A DNA stretch of 64,000 nucleotides from Flagellimonas myxillae (GCF_023502235.1 NZ_JAMFLY010000003.1:496001-560000); one strand, 5' to 3'; shown: positions 33,654-42,593, counted from the stretch's first letter. Notes: generated by a model from the sequence alone, not told the origin. Numbers and translations: made by a program.

Positions 33654-35401
33654 CTTATCAAAGTACCTTCTACCAATGTGATACCATCATCAATCAAATG
33701 ACCTACTTCTGGACGGGCTTTCTTGACTTCTTCCAAATGGTGTTTGATATCTTGGGCCAATTCATCCCGTTGTCCATTTCTTGCCAGTTCGTAAAGCTCT
33801 ACGGGTAATAACCAATCCTCTGGAAATTCCCCCTTGATTTCTTCGAACAGCTTTCCACGGGAGATATAGGTGTTGATTCCCTCCCGATAGTCCCTTACAC
33901 GTTGGTAATATGCTTCCAGTTTGATCCTACGTTCGTCCCTTGTCTTTTTGATGGTGGTCTCGGTGAGCTCGTGGGTAATGAGATCAAAACTTTGCAAGTC
34001 TGCCGGACCATTATAAGCGGAAACAATTTCTTGACCAACGGCCATGTGGTACAATCCCCATTCTGGTAGGAACAACAGTTCTCCGTTATGGGTCACCTTG
34101 CAGTCCTTAAAAGTGATCAATAGGATTTTTCCCTGAAGGTTACGGGTTCCGGTAACTATGGTTCCTTCCACCTTAAGTCCGCCCTCAAATTCAAGGGCAA
34201 CTTCCTCCTCTTCAAAAATTTTGTAGGCTTTTAGGTCCCTTGGGCTCATATCCTCAATGGCCAGGTTAATACCTTTTAGCTTGCCAATTGGGGAGCCAAA
34301 TCCATCTGCATGGTCCAGTGTACTGTGGCCAACTAGTTCCTTATCTCTATATCCCAAGGCCGTAGGTCCGGAAGTTTTAATATATATGGGCTTGTTTTTA
34401 TGTGCAACCACTTCCGAAAATACGCCCGAAATTTGAAGGCCCGTACTCAGTTCCAAGGTGCCCAACGATTTGGAGTCGATAAGTTTTTGCGCTCCGCTCA
34501 ATCCCCCTGTCCGCAAGGCCATGGTGTTGGCAAAATCCTCCAAAACTTGACTTAAATGTGCAAAGTGGGGGGTAACGAATAGTTGGGGCTGTGGCTTTGT
34601 AATATCAAAGGCTGTCCGTGCGGTTTCCAACGTATAGAGGAGCTTTTCAACATCGCTTTGCATGCACCATTTACTTTCTCCAATGGAGGAAAGCAATCCT
34701 GCTCCATAAATTTTGGGGTTTTCCAACGTGCCTATCAGTCCGTATTCCACAGTCCACCAATGCAAATTTCGAATCAGGGCCATTTCGCTGGGTTCGCCCA
34801 TATTCTCCTGAAGGTGTTCAATATGTTTTTCCGCTTTGTTAATTTCCTCTTGGGGGGTTCCGGCTGCTTCTTTTATTATGGATAGATGTCTTACGGCCTC
34901 ATAGAGCTCATAATCCTTGGCGCTGGAAATCGCCTTGCAGCCAATTTCTCCAAACCTTCTCAAATATTCTGCATATTCCGGATTTGCAATAATGGGTGCA
35001 TGCCCCGCACCTTCATGGATAATATCGGGGGCAGGGGTGTATTCAATATTTTCCAATTGGCGTATATCGGAAGCGATCACCAAAACATTGTACGCTTGAA
35101 ACTCCATGAATGCGGCCGGGGGTATAAACCCATCAACGGCTACCGCGGCCCATCCAATCTCCTTTAAAATCCGGTTCATCCCATACATATTGGGAATACT
35201 ATCTATGGAAATTCCGGTTTTTTCCAATCCCTCTACATAGGATTTATGGGCTACTTTGCTCAGGTAATCCACATTTTTACGCATTACATAGCGCCAAACC
35301 GCTTGGTCAATAGCGGTGTATTCCTCGTAATTCTGAGGTTTTATGAACTGCTTTAAATGTTCTGGAAGCTTGTCCAGAATAGGATTGGATTCGTAACTCA
35401 T
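33650..35401 (-). CDS. Aromatic amino acid hydroxylase, long bacterial form
   Basis: 583 residues. The N-terminal about 330 residues are an iron/pterin aromatic hydroxylase domain. Fe ligands are visible in IIHEGAGHAPI (two His near residue 130) and WTVEYGLIG (Glu near 218). Phenylalanine 4-monooxygenase is the closest well-known activity, making tyrosine with tetrahydropterin and O2. The C-terminal about 250 residues are extra compared with the roughly 280-residue proteobacterial enzyme; this long form is known in Bacteroidota but its tail has no assigned role. Single-gene unit, probably. Confidence 0.88.
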   Translation of the reverse strand: MSYESNPILDKLPEHLKQFIKPQNYEEYTAIDQAVWRYVMRKNVDYLSKVAHKSYVEGLEKTGISIDSIPNMYGMNRILKEIGWAAVAVDGFIPPAAFMEFQAYNVLVIASDIRQLENIEYTPAPDIIHEGAGHAPIIANPEYAEYLRRFGEIGCKAISSAKDYELYEAVRHLSIIKEAAGTPQEEINKAEKHIEHLQENMGEPSEMALIRNLHWWTVEYGLIGTLENPKIYGAGLLSSIGESKWCMQSDVEKLLYTLETARTAFDITKPQPQLFVTPHFAHLSQVLEDFANTMALRTGGLSGAQKLIDSKSLGTLELSTGLQISGVFSEVVAHKNKPIYIKTSGPTALGYRDKELVGHSTLDHADGFGSPIGKLKGINLAIEDMSPRDLKAYKIFEEEEVALEFEGGLKVEGTIVTGTRNLQGKILLITFKDCKVTHNGELLFLPEWGLYHMAVGQEIVSAYNGPADLQSFDLITHELTETTIKKTRDERRIKLEAYYQRVRDYREGINTYISRGKLFEEIKGEFPEDWLLPVELYELARNGQRDELAQDIKHHLEEVKKARPEVGHLIDDGITLVEGTLIS

Positions 35402-35469
35402 GCTGCTGTAGTATCGGCCCTAAAGTTACAAAATAGGGTACGGAAATCCACTTTTTGTTGGGTGAGCAA

Positions 35470-35495
35470 CAAAAAAAACCGTCCTTTTGGACGGT
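35470..35495 (-). terminator. Rho-independent terminator of the DUF4136 gene
   Basis: Minus-strand hairpin ACCGTCC-AAAA-GGACGGT (arms 35489-35495 and 35478-35484) followed by a run of eight T. It lies 7 bp after the stop. Confidence 0.85.
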
Positions 35496-35501
35496 TGTGT
35501 T

Positions 35502-36083
35502 TTAATTGGAGGCCACAGTGGGTATTGGTGGGTATTCCTTAAGGATGTGCGAAACAAATTCCCGGATGCGTTCCTCTTTCTTTTCGATATTTTTGGTGTT
35601 GTTCAGGGTGCCTACACCGCGTCCTTGCCAAACAAGTTCTTTTTTATTGGCGTCGATAACATCAATATAGAGTGAACCTTCGGTGCGGGTACTCACGTTA
35701 TTGCCGAAGCCACCTCCCCAGCCCCAACCAGGACCCCAGACCCAGGGATTGTAGAAGCCGCCCCAGCGGCCGCCCCATCCAAAGTTGTTGTTGTAGACGT
35801 CAACACGCTCACGTTCCTTGGTGAAAATACTGATCAATACATCAGGATTTTGGGATTTTGCAAAACCCCGTGAGGTCATTTCTGTCTCAATGGCCTTTAG
35901 AATTCTTTTTTTGTCCAAATCCGAGATTTGGGCCTTGTCGATACCAGTTTTATAGAAGGCATAGGTTTGATAGGTGCCAAAATCCGCTTTGTCATCGTAA
36001 TCAGAAACAACACGTACGGAGGAGCAGGAAACCATAAAGGTTGCAACTAAGGCAATAAGGGTAAGAAATTTTACATTTTTCAT
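35502..36083 (-). CDS. DUF4136 lipoprotein
   Basis: 193 residues; leader LIALVATFMVSCSSVRV with a lipobox Cys. The DUF4136 signature follows: SDYDDKADFGTYQTYAFYKT, KRILKAIETEMTSRGFAKS and ELVWQGRGVGTL. A Trp/Gly-rich loop (NNFGWGGRWGGF) lies in the middle. Outer-membrane or periplasmic lipoprotein of unknown role, common in Bacteroidota. Ends at a strong terminator. Confidence 0.92.
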   Translation of the reverse strand: MKNVKFLTLIALVATFMVSCSSVRVVSDYDDKADFGTYQTYAFYKTGIDKAQISDLDKKRILKAIETEMTSRGFAKSQNPDVLISIFTKERERVDVYNNNFGWGGRWGGFYNPWVWGPGWGWGGGFGNNVSTRTEGSLYIDVIDANKKELVWQGRGVGTLNNTKNIEKKEERIREFVSHILKEYPPIPTVASN

Positions 36084-36152
36084 ATCAATTATATTTTTGA
36101 GTTCAACAGAAAAGACTAATAATCAGTCACAAATATTATGCCGAACATACTG

Positions 36153-36314
<162 letters not shown>

Positions 36315-36480
36315 CTACTAGAATCCTGTCCAATTCCACATAAAATTAAGCTATTCCGATGAAAAGCCTTGTTTTGCGTAAATTGGGTTATTCACCGAGA
36401 TTGTTAATGTTATTATCGATGCTATCCATTCTTGAGCGGCTTCAAAAGTTATATTTGTAGGAAACCTATGATAATTCGGT

Positions 36481-36810
36481 TTGATTTTAGTCTTTAAACA
36501 TTTCTTTTATCGCAACTATGTTGGTCTCTCTTTGTGGCCCTTTATTATCTTAAAGGAAGGTGCCCTAAGAAAGGATGAGGTACTCATCAATCATGAACGC
36601 ATTCACCTGAAACAGCAACGGGAACTTCTCATTATACCTTTTTATATACTTTATATTTCCGAATGGTTGTTGCGCTCGGTTTTATATCTAGACAGTTATA
36701 GGGCTTATCAAAATATTAGTTTTGAGCGTGAGGCCTATGCCAATGAGGATGATATGGAGTATATTTTCCAGAGAAAACCGTATAGTTTTTTAAACTATTT
36801 GATGCGTTAA
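36481..36810 (+). CDS. Small membrane protein with HExxH motif
   Basis: 109 residues from TTG 36481; a nearby ATG (36468) is out of frame and stops at once. It contains INHERIHLKQQRELLIIPFY, an HExxH signature followed by a membrane helix, and SFEREAYANEDD, where a third zinc ligand could lie. This short family is frequent in flavobacteria and looks like a truncated M56-type protease core. Whether it cleaves anything is unknown. Confidence 0.7.
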   Translation: MILVFKHFFYRNYVGLSLWPFIILKEGALRKDEVLINHERIHLKQQRELLIIPFYILYISEWLLRSVLYLDSYRAYQNISFEREAYANEDDMEYIFQRKPYSFLNYLMR

Positions 36811-36820
36811 TTCCAAAAAC

Positions 36821-37726
36821 TTGTTGATTCCCAACCAGAAAATTGACCTCCCACTTTTGAAGGAAAGTGGAATTACCCTGTACGTTAAAAGGGAGGATAC
36901 CATTCATCCACACATTTCAGGCAATAAATACCGCAAACTCAAATACAATCTTGTTGAAGCGAAACGACAGGGACATGATACCCTGCTTACATTTGGCGGG
37001 GCGTTTTCCAATCATATAGCGGCTACGGCTTATGCAGCAAAAGAAGCTGGACTAAAAACAATCGGAGTCATCCGTGGAGAAGAATTAACGGAGAAATGGC
37101 AAGAAAATCCTACCCTCAAACAAGCGTCTGAACATGGCATGCAATTTCATTTTGTGCCTCGTGATGCTTATCGTGAAAAGACCTCACCAGATTTTGTAAA
37201 GAATCTCGAGGATAAACTGGGCAAGTTTTATCTGGTTCAGGAGGGCGGAACCAACGCCTTGGCCATAAAAGGTTGCGAGGAAATTTTGACCGAAGAGGAC
37301 GGCAATATTGATTTCATCTGCTGCGCGGTGGGTACTGGCGGCACCTTGTCTGGAATCATCAATTCGGCTAACGCCCATCAAACCGTTTTAGGTTTTCCAG
37401 CTTTAAAAGGCGGTTTTCTGAGGGGGGAAATCTCCAAATTCACCCAGAACAATAACTGGGATATAATATCGGATTACCACTTTGGAGGATATGCCAAAAT
37501 CAATAGTGAGTTGGTGGACTTTATCAACAATTTTAAAAAGAAAACCGGTATTCCTCTTGACCCAGTATATACTGGAAAGATGCTTTTTGGTATTTTTGAC
37601 CTGATTAATAAAGGCTTTTTTAAGTCTGGCACACAGATTTTGGCCATCCATACTGGAGGTTTGCAAGGGATAAAAGGCATGAACGAAGTACTGAAACGAA
37701 AGAATTTACCGTTATTGGATTTATGA
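36821..37726 (+). CDS. PLP-dependent ACC deaminase / D-cysteine desulfhydrase family enzyme
   Basis: 301 residues, fold type II. PLP lysine in SGNKYRKLKYNL near residue 35, the Ser/Asn motif TFGGAFSNHIAATAYAAKEA, a phosphate-binding loop CAVGTGGTLSG near 170, and a C-terminal IHTGGLQG. Likely deaminates 1-aminocyclopropane-1-carboxylate or desulfhydrates D-cysteine; sequence alone cannot tell which. It overlaps the next gene by 4 bp. Confidence 0.88.
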   Translation: MLIPNQKIDLPLLKESGITLYVKREDTIHPHISGNKYRKLKYNLVEAKRQGHDTLLTFGGAFSNHIAATAYAAKEAGLKTIGVIRGEELTEKWQENPTLKQASEHGMQFHFVPRDAYREKTSPDFVKNLEDKLGKFYLVQEGGTNALAIKGCEEILTEEDGNIDFICCAVGTGGTLSGIINSANAHQTVLGFPALKGGFLRGEISKFTQNNNWDIISDYHFGGYAKINSELVDFINNFKKKTGIPLDPVYTGKMLFGIFDLINKGFFKSGTQILAIHTGGLQGIKGMNEVLKRKNLPLLDL

Positions 37727-38574
37727 TCAGAAGAGTTGGATATGTTATTGTGCTCCTATTTTTGGTAGTAAGCTGTAAATCCAAAAAACGAACGGTTGCC
37801 CATCAGCCCAAGCCGGTGGTGGAGACCACCACCCATCGCAATCCTAATCGGGATTTACCCAAGGATGGGCCCAAAGAATCCGAATTGTATCCACTACCAG
37901 CCAACCCGGGCCGATTTGTAAGATTTCCTATTGCAGACACCCAGGAATACATCGAAACCTTTGCTGAAATGGCCCAATACGAAATGCGTGCCTTTGGTAT
38001 TCCAGCCAGTATTACCTTGGCACAGGGGATTTTGGAAAGTGGCTCAGGAAAAGGGGAGTTGACCAGAAAGACCAACAACCATTTTGGAATCAAATGCCAT
38101 ACCGGATGGGACGGAGAATTCGATTTCCATGATGATGATGCCAAAGGGGAGTGTTTTAGAAAATACAACCATCCCATGTATTCGTTCCGGGATCATAGCA
38201 TTTTCCTTTCATCTCGTTCTAGATATGCTTTCCTCTTTAATTACAGACGGGACGACTATAAAAAATGGGCCTATGGTCTTCGACAGGCAGGCTATGCGAC
38301 GGATCGCAAGTATCCGCAGAAATTGATTGCCTTGATAGAGCGCTACAATTTGGACCAATATGATGAAAAAGTGGTGCGAGGGGGACTGGATACGGTGCGA
38401 GCGCCCAAGGAATACGAAGTATTTACCCATGTGGTGGCACAAGGCGAGACCTTGTATGCCATCTCAAGAAAATATACCATTTCGGTGGAGGAGTTGAAAC
38501 GTCTCAACAATTTGAGCAATAACACCATTTCCATTGGTCAGGTGCTTAATGTCAGAAAAGAAAAAACGAAGTAA
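37723..38574 (+). CDS. LysM glucosaminidase lipoprotein
   Basis: 283 residues. Leader IVLLFLVVSCKSKK with lipobox, a Pro-rich linker, a glucosaminidase domain with ASITLAQGILESGSGKGELT and NHFGIKCH, and one C-terminal LysM (GETLYAISRKYTISVEELKR). It probably cleaves peptidoglycan glycans at the outer-membrane inner face. Coupled to the upstream PLP enzyme by an ATGA overlap. A repeat fills the gap to hemL. Confidence 0.92.
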   Translation: MIRRVGYVIVLLFLVVSCKSKKRTVAHQPKPVVETTTHRNPNRDLPKDGPKESELYPLPANPGRFVRFPIADTQEYIETFAEMAQYEMRAFGIPASITLAQGILESGSGKGELTRKTNNHFGIKCHTGWDGEFDFHDDDAKGECFRKYNHPMYSFRDHSIFLSSRSRYAFLFNYRRDDYKKWAYGLRQAGYATDRKYPQKLIALIERYNLDQYDEKVVRGGLDTVRAPKEYEVFTHVVAQGETLYAISRKYTISVEELKRLNNLSNNTISIGQVLNVRKEKTK

Positions 38575-38578
38575 ACCG

Positions 38579-38642
38579 TCATTCCGCACTTGATGCGGAA
38601 TCCAGAAACTTAAAAAAGATTCCTGCTTGAGCAGAAATGACA
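38579..38642. repeat. REP-like hairpin repeat between LysM and hemL
   Basis: Inverted ends GTCATT...AATGAC enclose two inner stem loops (CCGCACTTGATGCGG and CTGCTTGAGCAG). Repeats of this sequence style are frequent in Bacteroidota intergenic spaces. The element reaches to 10 bp before the hemL ATG. Confidence 0.75.
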
Positions 38643-38651
38643 ACTAAAAGA

Positions 38652-39929
38652 ATGCTATACCAACGAAGCAGCGTCTTGTTTGCAGAGGCCAAAAAATACA
38701 TTCCCGGAGGAGTAAATTCCCCAGTACGAGCATTTAAAGCCGTGGGCGGGGATCCAATTTTTGTGAAAGAAGCCAAAGGAGCCTATCTCTATGATGAGGA
38801 TGGCAACCAATTGATTGACTACATCGCTTCCTGGGGTCCATTGATTTTGGGTCATGCACACGAACCCGTGATCAATGCGGTAGTGGAGAAGGCTAAAAAG
38901 GGCACTTCGTTTGGAATGCCTACTGAAATTGAGACCGAGTTGGCCCAACTGGCGGTTTCCATGGTGCCGAATATTGATAAAATCCGTTTTGTGAACAGTG
39001 GTACCGAGGCTTGTATGAGTGCGGTGCGTTTGGCAAGAGGGTATACCGGAAAAGACAAGATTATCAAATTCGCTGGTTGTTACCATGGTCACTCGGATTC
39101 TTTCTTGATTCAGGCAGGTAGTGGCGCAGTGACTTTTGGAAGTCCCAACAGTCCTGGGGTTACCCAAGGTACGGCCAAGGATACCTTGCTGGCCAATTAT
39201 AATGATTTGGAAGGGGTAAAAGCCCTTGCTGAAGCGAATAAGGGGGAGATTGCGGCCATTATTTTAGAGCCCGTGGCCGGAAATATGGGCTGTATTATTC
39301 CAACGGATGAATTTATCCATGGTCTTCGTGAACTTTGTACCCAAGAGGGCATTTTGTTGCTTTTTGATGAGGTGATGACCGGATTCCGATTGGGTAAAGG
39401 GGGTGCACAAGAAGCTTTGGGTATTGATGCCGATATTGTGATGTTCGGAAAAGTGATCGGAGGCGGATTGCCCGTGGGCGCTTTTGCTGCACGCACTGAG
39501 ATTATGTCCCATTTGGCACCGGAAGGCCCAGTATACCAAGCTGGAACTTTAAGCGGAAATCCGCTGGCCATGAGTGCAGGTTTAGCCATGCTTACCGAAC
39601 TCAATAACAGACCTGAAGTGTTCACGAGTCTGGCTGAAAAAACGGAGTATTTGCACGAAGGCATTGCCGAAGTGTTGACTGAAAAAGGAGTGACGCACCA
39701 AATCAACCGCTATGGCAGCATGATTTCCGTGCATTTCTGTGAAGACCCTGTGGTGGATTTTGCTTCCTCGGCCAAAGGCAACAACGATACGTTTAAAAAG
39801 TATTTCCATGGGATGTTGAAGCGGGGAGTTTATCTCCCACCTTCGGCATTTGAGAGCTACTTTTTAAATGATGCGCTTACCTATTCGGATTTGGACAAGA
39901 CTATTGAAGCAGTTAGAACAATTTTCTAA
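38652..39929 (+). CDS. hemL: Glutamate-1-semialdehyde 2,1-aminomutase
   Basis: 425 residues, starting [20 protein letters not shown]. It has the class III aminotransferase core: [39 protein letters not shown] and the PLP lysine in [16 protein letters not shown]. It converts glutamate-1-semialdehyde to 5-aminolevulinate in heme synthesis. An in-frame ATG 15 bp upstream lies in the repeat; orthologues start at MLY, so I use 38652. Confidence 0.97.
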   Translation: MLYQRSSVLFAEAKKYIPGGVNSPVRAFKAVGGDPIFVKEAKGAYLYDEDGNQLIDYIASWGPLILGHAHEPVINAVVEKAKKGTSFGMPTEIETELAQLAVSMVPNIDKIRFVNSGTEACMSAVRLARGYTGKDKIIKFAGCYHGHSDSFLIQAGSGAVTFGSPNSPGVTQGTAKDTLLANYNDLEGVKALAEANKGEIAAIILEPVAGNMGCIIPTDEFIHGLRELCTQEGILLLFDEVMTGFRLGKGGAQEALGIDADIVMFGKVIGGGLPVGAFAARTEIMSHLAPEGPVYQAGTLSGNPLAMSAGLAMLTELNNRPEVFTSLAEKTEYLHEGIAEVLTEKGVTHQINRYGSMISVHFCEDPVVDFASSAKGNNDTFKKYFHGMLKRGVYLPPSAFESYFLNDALTYSDLDKTIEAVRTIF

Positions 39930-39981
39930 TGTCCCTTCCCAGATTCCTGTGGGAGAAACTTATTTAATTTGACTGGATATT

Positions 39982-40024
39982 GCTCCTTCCCTTTAAGGGA
40001 AGGTATCCGAAGGACAGTAGGGTC
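39982..40024. repeat. GTCCTTCGGAC-type palindromic repeat, left copy (R2)
   Basis: GCTCCTTCCCTTTAAGGGAA at its start, then GGTATCCGAAGGACAGTAGG, ending GGTC. Same family as 40454-40499 (inverted) and 40674-40716. It lies left of the DUF559 gene with its GGGTC end facing it. Confidence 0.75.
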
Positions 40025-40045
40025 ATAATATTAAACTACTTGCTT

Positions 40046-40399
40046 CTATCCAAAATGCTCCCGAATCTCCTGTAACACCGAAGGCAAATTCTCAAACACC
40101 ATTTTATTTTCAAACCTGAGCACCGTGAGGCCAAGACCTTCTAGATGTTGTGTCCGGAAATAATCCTTTTCTTGGGCCACAGCATTAAAATGTACCTGCC
40201 CATCCAGTTCAATAATCAGTTTTTCAGAGACGCAATAAAAATCCACAATGAAATTATCAATGCTGTGCTGCCTTCTGAACTTTCTTCCGTCCAGTTGTTT
40301 GCGTTGCAATTTGGTCCAAAGAAAAACCTCGGCCGGGGTCAGGTTTTTGCGTAGGTCTTTCCTATACTGTTTTAGTATACGTTTGTTATGTCTCCTCAT
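40046..40399 (-). CDS. DUF559 (Vsr-like) endonuclease
   Basis: 117 residues. DUF559 pattern: LRKNLTPAEVFLWTKLQRKQ, GRKFRRQHSIDNFIVDFYC and KLIIELDGQVH, matching the VSR-type nuclease core with acidic residues D and E for metal. Family members are probable DNA endonucleases of unclear role. Here the gene lies between two inverted copies of a palindromic repeat (39982-40024 and 40454-40499), suggesting mobilisation with, or by, the repeats. Confidence 0.85.
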   Translation of the reverse strand: MRRHNKRILKQYRKDLRKNLTPAEVFLWTKLQRKQLDGRKFRRQHSIDNFIVDFYCVSEKLIIELDGQVHFNAVAQEKDYFRTQHLEGLGLTVLRFENKMVFENLPSVLQEIREHFG

Positions 40400-40453
40400 T
40401 GGGTAGTGTAAGATTCGGTAGGGGTAAGGTAGGTAAAATAATAATTAGCTAAA

Positions 40454-40499
40454 ACCCCTCCGTCCTTCGGACACCTCCCCTCCTACGAAGGGAGGAGCC
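40454..40499. repeat. GTCCTTCGGAC-type palindromic repeat, inverted copy (R3)
   Basis: ACCCCTCCGTCCTTCGGACA then CCTCCCC and a further stem CTCCTACGAAGGGAGGAG. Reverse complement aligns with 39982-40024 and 40674-40716. Confidence 0.78.
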
Positions 40500-40673
40500 T
40501 TGAGTTGGCCCGCTAGGTTAATTTACCACACAAATGAAACTATTTTTGGTTACAGCAATCCTGGTTTGGAACAGATAATTGCTGCATTCTTCCTGCTACT
40601 TTAATCCATTAAATTTTATTGCACCTTTCCTAATTAATGAAGGACCGACTGCTATAATTCTTAGTTACCCTTT

Positions 40674-40716
40674 GCTCCTTCCCTTTTAGGGAAGGTGTCC
40701 GAAGGACGGAAGGGTC
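40674..40716. repeat. GTCCTTCGGAC-type palindromic repeat (R4)
   Basis: GCTCCTTCCCTTTTAGGGAA then GGTGTCCGAAGGACGGAAGG and GTC. Nearly identical to the copy at 39982-40024, same orientation. Confidence 0.78.
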
Positions 40717-40891
40717 AAAAAACTCCCAGTCGCCTAGATTATATTGTAGGCTTTGTTAACATATATTCACCTATTCCAGAATCTTGAATCTAGATAATAA
40801 TACCAAGTTGAATTTCATCTTGAATACCTACTGAAGAAATGGGAATGGATAAAGGATTTAGAATGACATTTGTTAAAGTGTGTTAAAATAT

Positions 40892-40931
40892 TACCGAACG
40901 TTTGGTAAAATTGAAAATGATTGTACATTTG
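40892..40931 (+). promoter_or_regulatory. tetR promoter with overlapping TetR operator
   Basis: A textbook Bacteroidota promoter: TTTG (40901-40904), 19-bp spacer, TACATTTG (40924-40931). The imperfect palindrome TACCGAACGTTTGGTA (40892-40907) covers the -33 box. The same sequence, perfect, is found before the hydrolase gene. Binding of the TetR protein here would block its own transcription. The -7 box ends 4 bp before ATG 40936, so the message is leaderless or starts at ATG 40942. Confidence 0.75.
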
Positions 40932-40935
40932 TCCC

Positions 40936-41496
40936 ATGAGAATGGCAAAAGTATCAGATCAGGAAATTTTAAACGGGCTTATGTCCGTGTTTCGTTCCAA
41001 GGGCTACGATGGGGCAAGCCTAAACGAGTTGGCCGAGGCCACCGGACTTAAAAAGGCCAGTCTCTACCACCGCTTTCCCGGAGGGAAAAAGGAAATGACC
41101 GATGCCGTGCTGGATTTTATGGAAGCCTGGGTCAATGAGAAGGTCTTTAAAGTACTATCCAATTCCGAGGTGCCACCCCAACAACGGCTTAAAGATGCGT
41201 TGTACAACATTGGCGAGGTGTACGGTCATGGGACCAAGGTATGCTTGTACCGTTCCTTGAGTATGGACACCGGCATGTCGCTCTTTGGCACTAAAATAGA
41301 GAAGGGTATTGCACAATGGCTGGAATCGTTCAGCATTCTGGGCCAAGCCGTGGGAAAAGATGCAGAGACCGCTGAGCAACTGGCAAAGCAAAGCTTTGTG
41401 GAAGTTCAGGGTAGCTTAGTGCTCAGTAAGGCCATGGGCAGTACGGAGCCCTTCGCCCAGGCCATTGAAAATATTGAAAGTAGATATACAACATAA
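40936..41496 (+). CDS. TetR/AcrR family repressor
   Basis: 186 residues. N-terminal HTH: DQEILNGLMSVFRSKGYDGA, SLNELAEATGLKKASLYHRF. The C-terminal ligand domain resembles regulators with SLSMDTG and VEVQGSLVLS, of unknown effector. ATG 40942 is an alternative start. It likely represses itself and the alpha/beta hydrolase gene 68 bp downstream through the two GAACGTTCGG-type operators. Confidence 0.92.
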   Translation: MRMAKVSDQEILNGLMSVFRSKGYDGASLNELAEATGLKKASLYHRFPGGKKEMTDAVLDFMEAWVNEKVFKVLSNSEVPPQQRLKDALYNIGEVYGHGTKVCLYRSLSMDTGMSLFGTKIEKGIAQWLESFSILGQAVGKDAETAEQLAKQSFVEVQGSLVLSKAMGSTEPFAQAIENIESRYTT

Positions 41497-41517
41497 AAAA
41501 ATTTGAACTTTATATTT

Positions 41518-41531
41518 ACCGAACGTTCGGT
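41518..41531. promoter_or_regulatory. TetR operator before the alpha/beta hydrolase gene
   Basis: Perfect 14-bp palindrome ACCGAACGTTCGGT, 33 bp before the hydrolase ATG, matching the operator at 40892-40907 at 13 of 14 core positions. A TATATTTA element overlaps its left edge and may be the -7 box. Confidence 0.78.
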
Positions 41532-41564
41532 TATTTAATAAAAACAACAATTAATATTAAAATC

Positions 41565-42524
41565 ATGAAAACTAGAAAATCAATTGTAGTAGTATTTGTA
41601 ATGGCACTTTTTGTGGCCTCGAACCTTAACGGACAGCGAAAAAAGTCCGGTGTAGACACTTATCCAACCACTTTTCATACCGCCAAGGTGGCTGGTTTGG
41701 ATATTTTTTATCGTGAAGCGGGACCCAAAGATGCCCCAACCCTATTATTGTTGCACGGGTATCCCACCTCTTCGCACATGTTCCGCAACTTAATGGAGGA
41801 TTTGTCCCAAGATTACCATTTGATCGCACCGGATTATCCTGGCTATGGACGTAGTTCCCAGCCACCGATGTCCGAGTTTGAGTATAGTTTTGACAATTTC
41901 GCGGAGATTGTGGATGAACTATTGGTGCAGCTTAAAGTAGACCGATACAGTCTGTATCTTATGGACTACGGTGCGCCAGTAGGGTACAGAATTTTTGAAA
42001 AGCACCCGGAAAGAGTGGAGGCCTTTATCGTACAAAACGGTAATGCCTATGACGAAGGTTTGGCGGATTTCTGGATTCCCCTTAAAAAGTATTGGAACGA
42101 TTATACTGTAGAAAACGGAAAACCTTTGGAAGGCTTTCATTCCCCAGATGGTCTAAAATGGCAGTACCTGCATGGTGTACAGGACAGCACTAAGGTAAGC
42201 CCTGATAACTGGCACCATGACCTACAGCATTTAATCCGCCCAGAGAACAACGAAATCCAGCTGGCGATGTTCTACGATTACCGCACCAATGTGGATCGTT
42301 ACCCCGGATGGCAAAAACTGTTTCGAGAGTACCAAGTTCCTACTTTGATCGTGTGGGGAAAGAACGACTATATTTTCCCTCCATCAGGAGCTCATCCGTA
42401 CAAGCGTGACCTTAAGAATGTGGAGTTCCATTTGTTGAACACCGGACATTTTGCCTTGGAGGAAAAAGGCGATGAGATTGCCAAATACATCAGCAATTTC
42501 CTTTCCAAAAACAAGATAAAGTAA
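41565..42524 (+). CDS. Secreted alpha/beta hydrolase (epoxide hydrolase / haloalkane dehalogenase type)
   Basis: 319 residues. A signal peptide (VVFVMALFVASNLNGQ), then the alpha/beta fold: LLLLHGYPTSSHMF oxyanion region, DYPGYGRSS, nucleophile elbow LMDYGAPVGY with an Asp nucleophile rather than Ser, WGKNDYIFP acid and TGHFALEE histidine. An Asp nucleophile fits epoxide hydrolases and haloalkane dehalogenases. Controlled by the adjacent TetR. Ends at a strong hairpin terminator. The natural substrate is unknown. Confidence 0.9.
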   Translation: MKTRKSIVVVFVMALFVASNLNGQRKKSGVDTYPTTFHTAKVAGLDIFYREAGPKDAPTLLLLHGYPTSSHMFRNLMEDLSQDYHLIAPDYPGYGRSSQPPMSEFEYSFDNFAEIVDELLVQLKVDRYSLYLMDYGAPVGYRIFEKHPERVEAFIVQNGNAYDEGLADFWIPLKKYWNDYTVENGKPLEGFHSPDGLKWQYLHGVQDSTKVSPDNWHHDLQHLIRPENNEIQLAMFYDYRTNVDRYPGWQKLFREYQVPTLIVWGKNDYIFPPSGAHPYKRDLKNVEFHLLNTGHFALEEKGDEIAKYISNFLSKNKIK

Positions 42525-42546
42525 ATTGAAAACCAGTAATTAGGTG

Positions 42547-42593
42547 CACTGCCCGCGGCTCATTTTTTTCATGAGGTTGCGGGTAGTGTTTTT
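42547..42593 (+). terminator. Terminator of the hydrolase gene
   Basis: Outer stem CACTGCCCGC (42547-42556) with GCGGGTAGTG (42579-42588), inner stem CTCAT/ATGAG, then a five-T run. It lies 22 bp after the stop. Confidence 0.75.

Larger units (their letters stand above)
40400..40891. other. Repeat-rich intergenic region before tetR
   Basis: No gene supported. Holds one repeat copy in minus orientation (40454-40499) and one in plus orientation (40674-40716), with about 175 bp of plain AT-rich sequence between them and about 175 bp more up to the TetR promoter. Orientation of the pair matches the compact inverted pair at 43053-43174. Confidence 0.6.

Noticed and set aside
40400-40890. Possible small mobile gene between repeats R3 and R4
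   Set aside because: No reading frame above about 40 codons with sensible composition was seen; only AT-rich sequence lies between the repeats.
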